Shown: positions 56,339 through 64,000 of the stretch, piece by piece
Position numbering within the stretch: the first letter of the stretch is position 1
How the letters are laid out: every line of letters starts with the position of its first letter
Assembly (NCBI GenBank): GCA_008638375.1
Contig: CM018031.1
Coordinates: forward strand, 64,078,688-64,142,687
Length of the DNA stretch: 64,000 nt
Direction of reading: 5' to 3'
Origin: Nyssa sinensis
Lineage: Eukaryota; Streptophyta; Magnoliopsida; Cornales; Nyssaceae
Notes under the pieces: generated by a model
What the model was told of the DNA's origin: nothing
The model's database searches: none
The model's input: only the letters and a program-made list of their open reading frames with translations
Position numbers and translations under genes: made by a program

Positions 56339-56608
56339 CTAATATATAGACCATAGGAGCTAGAGATGGGCAATGTGGGATAATCCAACACGCCCCCTGG
56401 AATACATTACCCGCAGAGGGAGGCCAGGTGAGCGCGCCCTAACTCCTCTAGCCCAAAGTTAGACTCTGGCCTAACTCTGATAACATGTTGAAAATAGAGG
56501 CCCAACTCTAAATTAACTCTTTAAAACCTAGGTGTTAAGGAGAAAGAGAGAGAGTTCTTATATATACACTAAAGGAGCTAAAGACGGACGACGTATAACA
56601 ATCCAACA
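56241..56608 (-). mobile_element. TRIM (terminal-repeat retrotransposon in miniature)
   Basis: Direct LTRs at 56241-56390 and 56486-56608 both start TGTTGAAAATAGAGGCCC and end ATCCAACA. The first is longer because of a GA tract (56297-56336). The ~95-bp interior, read on the minus strand, begins TGTTATCAGAGTTAGG, close to the methionine-tRNA primer site. It ends CCAGGGGGCG, a polypurine tract. Flanks are GATAT (56236-56240) and TATAT (56609-56613), a target duplication with one mismatch. There is no coding capacity, so it must have been moved by another element's proteins. Confidence 0.8.
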
Positions 56609-57373
56609 TATATAAGACCAATAAATACTAGCTTGTCTGGGGATGGTCCACTGTTGACTTGACTAAACCAAACTTGGACTTAATTTTCAAATCCTTAGTG
56701 AGTTGGTGTGGTGGTTTAGAAGAAGAGGCACTTGCCGCTGCATATGTGCAAAGGAATCATCCGTCTGCCATTGCCCCTCTTACTCCAACATGTATACAGA
56801 GAGAGATATGTATTTATAACTACAACCACCAAGGGAAAGAGGGGTTTACCGAACCCAACCCTACCTAACCTATCCACATCCTGTGTCATCCTGATCCCTA
56901 ATCTGGCTTATATCTCTTAAATTACTAAAGTGTCCTTTGATTATTTTTTAAACTACTGAAATTCATTCTTTCTGTTATATTTTTACAGAGAAATAAATGA
57001 AATGGTTTGCTTATTAATATAAAAGGAAACTGTATCAGCCGATTTATGAGTCACATTAAGCAACATGTTCTTCCCTCTCTTTTTTTAAATTCAAAATCTG
57101 ATTATCCCAACGTTACAAAATTTAAATCAAGTAGGGAAATAGCTGGAATATTAATGTTCAGAAGACTACAGTTGTATTTGACTTTTAGTCTAATCATATG
57201 ACACGTGTCATATTGTGGACTCTCTGGCTTCAAAATTACAACTCGACGTAAGGATAAAATTGGTAATTGTGTGGTAGCGAATCAAAATCCTAATTAACTT
57301 GGTTTTTATGCGTAATTCTTGTCGAAAATCAAGTTAGATTTCACACACTTCTCTATAGCGCGTGCCTTAACGG

Positions 57374-57380
57374 TATATAA
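57374..57380 (+). promoter_or_regulatory. TATA box of the 57651 gene
   Basis: TATATAA, 271 bases before the ATG. A splice acceptor-like TTGGTTATGTTGCAG ends at 57555, so the leader may contain an intron. Confidence 0.5.
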
Positions 57381-57650
57381 GATTTAGCGGCGGTTTTTCC
57401 TTGTTCGATTTCATGAATTTGGGAATTACAATACACGCGCTAAAGACGGGCGTAATAGTGTTATATTATCCCCTATATCTAACACCAACTTTTTAATTTT
57501 TTTATATTTTAAATCTCTCTCATTCTCATTGTATCTATAATTGGTTATGTTGCAGGTTTGAAGTTGGAACTAGACAGCTTCTCTGATCCATCTCGTTCAA
57601 CAAGAAGAAGAAAGAACAGAGGCCCGACCTTTTCTCTATCGCTATCTCTA

Positions 57651-58494
57651 ATGGCTGAATATCATGGGGATGTTGATTTCGAAGACGGAAAGTCTTGGCT
57701 TCCCACACATGTTCTCGACGAGGTTTCTGATTCAAAGGTCTCCTAGATTTCATTTCAACTTCACTGTTTTATTTTCTTTCTTTCTTCTTCCTTAATTTCT
57801 TATGTCACTCTGGTTCTTTTTCTTTTTTTTTTCTTTCTTTTGTTTTTGGATGAATAAAGCCTTCTTGATATTACTGATTTATGATTATTTAATATCTTCT
57901 GTTATTTTTTCATTTCCGGCAATATTAGAGGAAACAGACGCACCAGCAACATGATCATCCTCTCAAGTTAGTTGCGGAACCACTTCTAAAGGTATTCATT
58001 TCAATCTTTCTTTCCTCCGCTCTCTTTTCTTCCTTATCTATGTGTGTATAATCTCTGCATAATACATATATATATATATATACACACACACATAAAATTT
58101 ATCATTTAAAATGTTATGTTTTTTAAAATTATATTTCAAATAATGTGACAAAATTATATTAATTATATGATTTTAAATATGATCTATAATTTAGTGATAT
58201 TATTCAAGATAGACTATGAAATTCTTTGAACAAATCATATGTATGATCAGCACTCAAACTCAAGTTTAAAAGCACATCAGAGAGCAAGACATCATCCCAC
58301 AAATTGGGCAGCTGGTGGACCTGGAATGCAAGCGATTTTTCTAGATTCTGGCCAAAGATCGTGTGGTACTGGCGTTTTCCTCCCCAGAAGCGCAGGCACA
58401 GACTTCCAACCAAGCAAAAAGCCTGGTATTACCATTACCTCCATCTTTCAATAATTAATATGTTTCCACTTCCACCCTTCCAAAATAACATGCA

Positions 58495-58537
<43 letters not shown>

Positions 58538-59128
58538 TTGAACTACAAAATAGTATGAACCATGACTGGATACATAGTGCAAGTTCCATGAATGCACGAG
58601 AAATTAATGGAGGAAAACAGTGAAGTAGCACCTTGGAAAATAGAAAATAAAATTAATAATTAAAATCGCTTCAACATTTTTTTTTTATCAAGTAATAAAT
58701 TAATTCTATTTTTCGAAATCTGAAGCTCGTTAAACGGCTCTTATCAGCCACTATATTTTCAGAACTTGTTATCATTGTGCAGCTTGCTTCCCCATCCTCC
58801 TCCCTTCCCGGGTCGTACAAGCTCTTAATCATAATGTGCATGAACTGGACTTGCAAATTAAACCCCATCAAGGTACTTTTTTTTTTCCTTCTTTTTTTGG
58901 AATATTATGATCATCTTTCATTCATATATATAGCTTTGTTCTATTTGATTTTGTGTAATCACTGGCAATGGTCTTTTATCTGCAGATCATAACAATAACT
59001 CCAAAGGTGTAGATCAAAATTCAACTAGCAATAAAATGGGCAAGGATGCGTCGACGCAATGTTGTGTCATCTCACAGAACCACAGTTGTTCACCAGATTT
59101 ATTTCTTCCAAAAGAATGGACTTACTAG
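57651..59128 (+). CDS. Plant-conserved protein of unknown function, five coding exons, 185 residues
   Basis: Coding exons by splice sites and frame: 57651-57737, 57929-57991, 58251-58425, 58783-58872 and 58986-59128 (TAG). All introns are GT-AG and phases agree throughout. The protein starts MAEYHGDVDFEDGKSWLP. It continues through a Lys/His-rich linker, a glycine-rich core (GGPGMQAIFLDSGQRSCGTG, then VFLPRSAGTDFQPSKKP), a PSRVVQALNHNVHELDLQI helix, and ends PDLFLPKEWTY. The core, the PSRVVQALN stretch and the LPKEWTY end are ones I associate with a small plant-only family (Arabidopsis At5g59050/At3g54000-like; orthology from memory and uncertain). No signal peptide or membrane segment is seen, and function is unknown. 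The ATG is the first after a TATA box and a possible leader intron. A ~32-base (AT)n tract (58498-58534) lies in intron 3. Confidence 0.8.
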
Positions 59129-60490
59129 CTCTTGAAACAGCCAATTTAATTGTCCCTTACACAATCCATAAATATATACACAACCTTTAGTTTTATTGAT
59201 CATGTATTGTATTTAATTAATAAGAGCAATGGATGATTCATAATTTATAATGTTTTTCTTTGCAAAACTTGATCATGCAACATCCGGGAACACTTACAGC
59301 ACGTACAGTACATTTTTTTTTTTTTGGGAATTGTCATAATCTTTTTTTCTTTTCTACTGACCTACAACTTGTAATCACAATTTTTAGTTGCATGTCCAGA
59401 TTATAAAACGGAACTCGTATGTCTTTTATAAAATTTGAATTCGAGACTTCAGTATGATAAACACCTATCTCACAGTTTACTATCATCTTGACTAATTCTT
59501 TAAGATTGGAATTATTATAATGTTATGGTTCATTTGACATGATTCTAATTGAGAATTTATCCAGAATTCACATCTACGCGTTTTAAAACATAGTTAGTAT
59601 AATAATAATTATAATTTTAGTAAATTTTTCTTAAATTTTGAATTTCAAATAATAAAGTGGTCGGTTCATATAATGAGTATCAAATTATATAACTAAAATC
59701 AAACAAATAAAGCACAATCACATCAATTTGGTTCAAAATTTGAGACAAACTCTTAATATATACTAATATGATATATTCATTAAAATATAAAAATGGGACA
59801 GAAAAAGAGGTTTTTTTTTTAAACAAATCATTTCTAATTATTTACTCAAATTCATATCAAATTCAAATTTACTTTGTTCTAATAAATTTAAAATTTATTT
59901 TCAAAATCAAATTTAAAAGCTTTTGAGACAAGATGAGAGTTTTTTTGGACATGTTGAAAATTTTTCAAAGTAATTATAGAAAATTATCAAATTCAAATGA
60001 AATTTTTTTCTCAAATTTCATTTTATAATTGATTTACATAATAAGTGGGTCATTACTTGATCAAAAAACATATTATTCAAGTCAAGTTGTTACTTTTGGA
60101 TTAATAGATCAATTAGATTTAATTATTGTATTAACCATACCACTGAGCTTTAAAACTTGATTATCTGATCAATTTATAATTCATTATTACTAGAGGAAAA
60201 ATGTTTTCAGCACAACAATTTGCAATTAATTTTCTTTTCTTTTTCCACTCTCTCTCTCTCTCGCGTTGGTGTTATTTTTTTATTTTTTATTTTTTAGGTT
60301 CGGTCGCTTACTTGCTACGCGTCACCATTAGCCGCCTTCCTCAGATTATAAAAGCCAATGAGGAGCGCGGGATTGAAGACCAAACATGGGCGCGAAGGAG
60401 AGGATCTAAACAATTTCGGATGAGCGCCTAAAACTGAGCTGCCTCGCATTCTTCCTCTTGCCTCTATTTCCTCAATCTGCGAGTTTCGCC
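59129..60490. other. Intergenic between the 57651 gene and the SCY2 gene
   Basis: Mostly AT-rich with no coding signal. The last ~250 bases (from ~60240) have CTCTCTC, GCGCGGG and TCCTC stretches typical of a plant promoter and leader. No clear TATA box precedes 60491. Confidence 0.5.
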
Positions 60491-62528
60491 ATGGAAGCGA
60501 CTGGTATCAGCTCTCACCATTTTAGTCCACAAGTCTATATGAAAAAACACATCAAGAATCGAGGTAGTGTGACTCTCTTTGGTTAGTTATTCCTCCATTG
60601 TTTCGTTCGTAAGGAATTGATGGAAAGAAGAAGGAATTCAACCTCTGAATCTTTTATCTTTAATCATTCGGTATTCAAGAAAATAGAAAGACCAAAAACT
60701 AATAATTTAACACTTTATTTCTTTAATTTTGTTCTTTCTTTCCCGAGTTTTCTCTGCAACCAAACTGCGTTGCAGTCTTGCTTTATTCTTTTTCATTTAC
60801 TATCAGTTATAATCTCGTATTTTTATATTTCGACACTTTTCATGAACATATATTCTACCAATTTTCCCAGTTATGCCCTCATGATTTCTCCTTTCAGGTG
60901 GGACATTGAAGTTTGTTGAGACTCTAGTGTTTTTTTACTTTTCTTGCTCCAGTATGGATATTTTAGATTGAGTCTCATTGAATTGTCGGTGTAATATAGG
61001 ATAGCCGTTTCATGTTTTTTGGGCTTCTATTTTGTTTAATACTATCAGTAGTTTTTGTATTTGTGTTGTCTATTAAGTTGGGGTTTATGTTGATTTCTTG
61101 TTTGTTCTATATACCGATTGGATGTTAGGATATCTAACATAAATTAAATCATGTGACCGAGACTTGGTGCAAGTAATCTGTGGTGATTTGAAAGTGACGG
61201 GATTTGTGCTGTGTGTGGCTTGTGAATTTTGAGTTAGATAAGTATTTTTAATCGAACCAACATAACTGTTTGGTTGCAATGTAGGAGGGGCTAGATTCTC
61301 TATCTAGCTCTAATTACGATGTTTCAATTAGAATTAGGAAGATTGGAACTCTACCGATTAAGGGGGAATTGGATTGATGAAAGTGGTGCATGAGGGAAAT
61401 AATCCAGAGTTGGGTATGAAATTGTAAAATTTGCTAAGCGGAACATTCGTTAAAGTTTAATAGGGCCTGTTATGTCTTTGGATGGCATACTGTAGAGAAA
61501 TTGAGAGTCATGACAATGATTGCTGGTGTGGATTTGGTTTCCTCCCCCCTCCTCCTCTCTCTGAATAAATGGTATTGAGTTGATCTTCTTAAATTGAAAA
61601 TGTTTAAAAAATTTACCATTATTTGTAGGATGGCTTTTGCTATGGCTCTAGTTTTTTTTGATAGGTAAATCACACACACTTCACCCCTTAAGGGGACTTG
61701 AACCCATATGGGGAGGTGGAGGAGATACGAAGCTAGAGCTTGTTGGTTGCCATGGCTCTAGTTGATATTCAGATCTCTATATTTCTATGTTCTATGCAAA
61801 ACATTGGATTTCTTGTTAAATGCCATCTTAGATTCCTGGATTTTGAGAATGAAGTTGCTAAAAATTTTGGGGCCCACGAATAATTAGGTTCAAGATTTAT
61901 TAACAATAAAAAAGAAAAAGCTGGACTGGGAGGATAGTCAGAAGTCAGCCATATATTGTCCCAGATTTAATTTTCCATAATATGATCAGATTTTCCTGTC
62001 ACTAGTCATTGAAAGGCTTAATGGAGTTGCATGAAAAGGGAAAAATTGGACCCATCGAAGTAAGCTTGCATGAGATTTCGTTCTCAAAAGTCATATTTAT
62101 TTTGATTGCAATTGTTCTGCTTTTCACACACACAGTTATTGTAAGTTAGCTTATGGAAAGACATTAAAACAAAATTGACAATTATACTAAAACTCAAAGA
62201 TTCTCATCTGAAACTTACCCTGGTTTTCAATTGAGTTTTCTAAATAATTTCCAAAATAATAGAAGCTTCTTGTGATTAATTTTTCTATCTTCCTCAACTT
62301 AGATACATATACTGATTTGGAATTAGTAAATATCTAGAAAAATCATGTTTTTTCTGGGTTCCATTAACATACTCTACCGTGAATGATGGTGAGTTATGGG
62401 GCCCAAGTAGTTGTGTAATTTGTATTTCAATGCCTTTTGAGTCAAGATGAGTTGAGTTGCCATTTGCATCAGAAAACTTGATCATAAGATTTAAAGTATT
62501 GCATTTTTTTTGAATCATTGGACTTCTA

Positions 62529-62582
<54 letters not shown>

Positions 62583-62741
62583 GCGTGTGTTGATTCATTT
62601 TATTGCTGTGGGTTTCCCTTTTGCAGAGTTCCAGCTTAATATGCATCAGAGAATTGAGTGGAGAATTTCTAACAGTATAGCATAATAAACATCCTTTGTA
62701 TGATACATTTTATCGTGGTATAACATTTATTCAGTCATGAC

Positions 62742-62775
<34 letters not shown>

Positions 62776-63988
62776 TTGATCTATCTGAGTCTGATTCGTC
62801 ATTGTGGAATGGATCTGACCAAAGTGCAGATCTATGCCTCATTTTCTAAAACTTGCATTTGCAGAGCCAGTGATTTTTTATCTATTCTATGATTGTTCTC
62901 ACACTATATTATAATTGATTGATGGATGGTCTAAATTTGTTTTGATCTATACAGCTTTCAAGATATAACTGAATATTTGCTTTGTTCCAATTAGGTTTTT
63001 GCTCAAATGAATTATAAATTTTAAAATAAATTGTGTTTTTCTGTGATGTATGGTTCATCAAAGAATGGATTGTACCCTTTGTAGAATTTGGAAGGAAAGG
63101 AAACATTGAAGTTTTAATTACATGGAGTCATAAATGGTGCTTATTGACCCTGAGAGTAGTGTCATGAATCACTTGTTTCGTTGATGTCCTATTTAGAAAG
63201 ATTTTTACTGGATTGTGTGTGCACATGTGCGTGGAGTTTCGTAAAGAACTATTTTTCAACGTAATTTTTATTGCATGCTGATTTAGGATATCTGTTTACT
63301 GGTTGTGTGGCATCTCTATCAGTCTTGCAACATTGCGCTCTACTTTGAGGCTCACTAAAAAGTAGCTGCTCCCACTACCACAATCAAATTTCTTCCTTGC
63401 TAGAATGTTTTTGTTCACTGGAGAAACATATTTGGGCTAAAGTTGTGACCTATCTCTGACATACAGGTGTGCAGGCTGTCCATGATCTACGATTGTATCG
63501 TCCATTTTGTGCTAGAAGTTACATTTCCCTCAAGAAAAGTTCTTCAGAATTCTGTGCAAGGCGTTTTGTGTTGTTGAACAGACCATTTTCCTCAAAAGCA
63601 AACAAAAAATTTCGTATTTATTTTTCAGATCAGGTCCGAAGTAACTACATGAATGTTGAGGCAACATCTGGGGAGACTTCAAATCATGAAACTTTTCTGC
63701 TGAAACCTGATGAGGGGGCATGCATATCGAGTTCACATGAAATCGACACCTTCGAAACCCTGCAGTCCAGGCCTAAAATGTTTAAAAATAGATTTTTGGA
63801 CTTTGTACGCCTGGGTTCTGTTCTCAATAGTGTTGCTGAATCTTTTTTCAAGAGTGAGATACGGCGAAGGTTATTTGTGACAGCTGTATTAATTGTAATT
63901 AGTCGTGTTGGTTATTTCATTCCTTTACCAGGGTTTGATAGAAGGTTGATACCTGAGGACTACCTGTGCTTTGTCTCAGGATCTGTTG
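60491..63988 (+). CDS. SCY2: SecY-type plastid translocase subunit SCY2 (5' part, first two coding exons)
   Basis: Exon 1 is 60491-60563 (24 codons plus one base), intron 1 60564-63466 (2,903 bp, GT-AG) and exon 2 63467-63988. A GTAAGT donor follows and the gene then leaves the window. 198 residues are encoded here, about a third of the usual length. The N-terminus is rich in Ser, Arg and Lys with few acids for the first ~75 residues, as for a plastid transit peptide. From ~155 the SecY start is recognisable: SEIRRRLFVTAVLIVISRVG (first membrane segment ~159-176), then IPLPGFDRRLIPEDY. From family knowledge this is SCY2, the second plastid SecY, which forms an inner-envelope translocon with SECE2 and is essential in Arabidopsis. 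The acceptor at 63466 keeps the frame (Gly-Val-Gln-Ala); the AG eight bases later would not. Confidence 0.85.
61645..61745 (-). mobile_element. SINE-like fragment in SCY2 intron 1
   Basis: The minus strand contains GGGTTCAAGTCCCC, a strong RNA polymerase III B box (61685-61698). It is followed by AAGTGTGTGTGATTTACC and ends TATCAAAAAAAA at ~61651. The A-box region is not recognisable, so this is a 5'-decayed or truncated SINE. Confidence 0.45.
62529..62590. repeat. (AT)n(GT)n microsatellite in SCY2 intron 1
   Basis: About 16 bases of AT followed by ~40 of GT with two GC interruptions. Confidence 0.9.
62743..62775. repeat. (ATA)n microsatellite in SCY2 intron 1
   Basis: About eleven trinucleotide units. 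Confidence 0.9.
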
Positions 63989-64000
63989 GTAAGTAATATG

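Noticed and set aside
60491..63988. Plastid or bacterial secY transferred recently
   Set aside because: Introns, a transit peptide-like N-terminus and host-like base composition show an ordinary nuclear gene.

Overview
This window is nuclear DNA from a flowering plant, almost certainly a eudicot. The evidence is AT-rich intergenic DNA, GT-AG introns, a FANTASTIC FOUR gene, a plastid SecY-type gene, and plant-type LTR elements, TRIMs, SINEs and a Stowaway-like MITE. Host genes lie only at the two ends. The middle ~43 kb is a gene-poor segmental repeat with nested transposons. I did no alignments by computer: identities and breakpoints are read by eye, and block edges are good to tens of bases.

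Left end (1-8634): a single-exon FAF-like gene (1046-1924, +) with a TATA box, then intergenic DNA. That DNA holds a Stowaway-like MITE (3045-3237), a ~180-bp tandem duplication (3617-3976), microsatellites, and a minus-strand Copia-like LTR with its primer-binding site (6406-6828).

Middle (8635-51834): three direct copies of one non-coding segment. Copy A is 8635-23880, B is 23881-30344 and C is 30345-51834. I split the unit into blocks b1-b2-b3-b4. A has b1-b4, B has b2-b3 only, and C has b1-b4. Each copy was later hit by different insertions. A carries a ~1.05-kb solo LTR (11568-12622) and a 3.1-kb extra segment. C carries a ~280-bp TRIM-like element (32114-32390) and an 11.9-kb Ty3/gypsy element (35250-47159). 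B and C share two indel states against A, so they look like sisters, but short stretches such as b4 of A and C are far more alike than their surroundings.

The gypsy element reads on the minus strand and has a 5-bp target duplication (CATAC). It shows the hallmarks of the Tat lineage: a second, archaeal-type RNase H before integrase, a long region between integrase and the 3' LTR, and antisense reading frames there. Gag, protease, RNase H and integrase share one frame, so the ancestor had a single gag-pol ORF. This copy is broken by seven stop codons, two frameshifts and a small deletion. The LTRs, however, differ at only about six of ~620 positions. On the opposite strand, between integrase and the 3' LTR, are two antisense units, each with its own TATA box and poly(A) signal, and a nested 63-bp minisatellite that is open on both strands.

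Right end (51835-64000): a 3.27-kb solo LTR (52457-55728, TSD GTCAT), a TRIM (56241-56608), a five-exon gene for a 185-residue plant protein of unknown function (57651-59128), and the first two coding exons of a gene for SCY2, the second plastid SecY translocase (60491-63988), which runs off the window.
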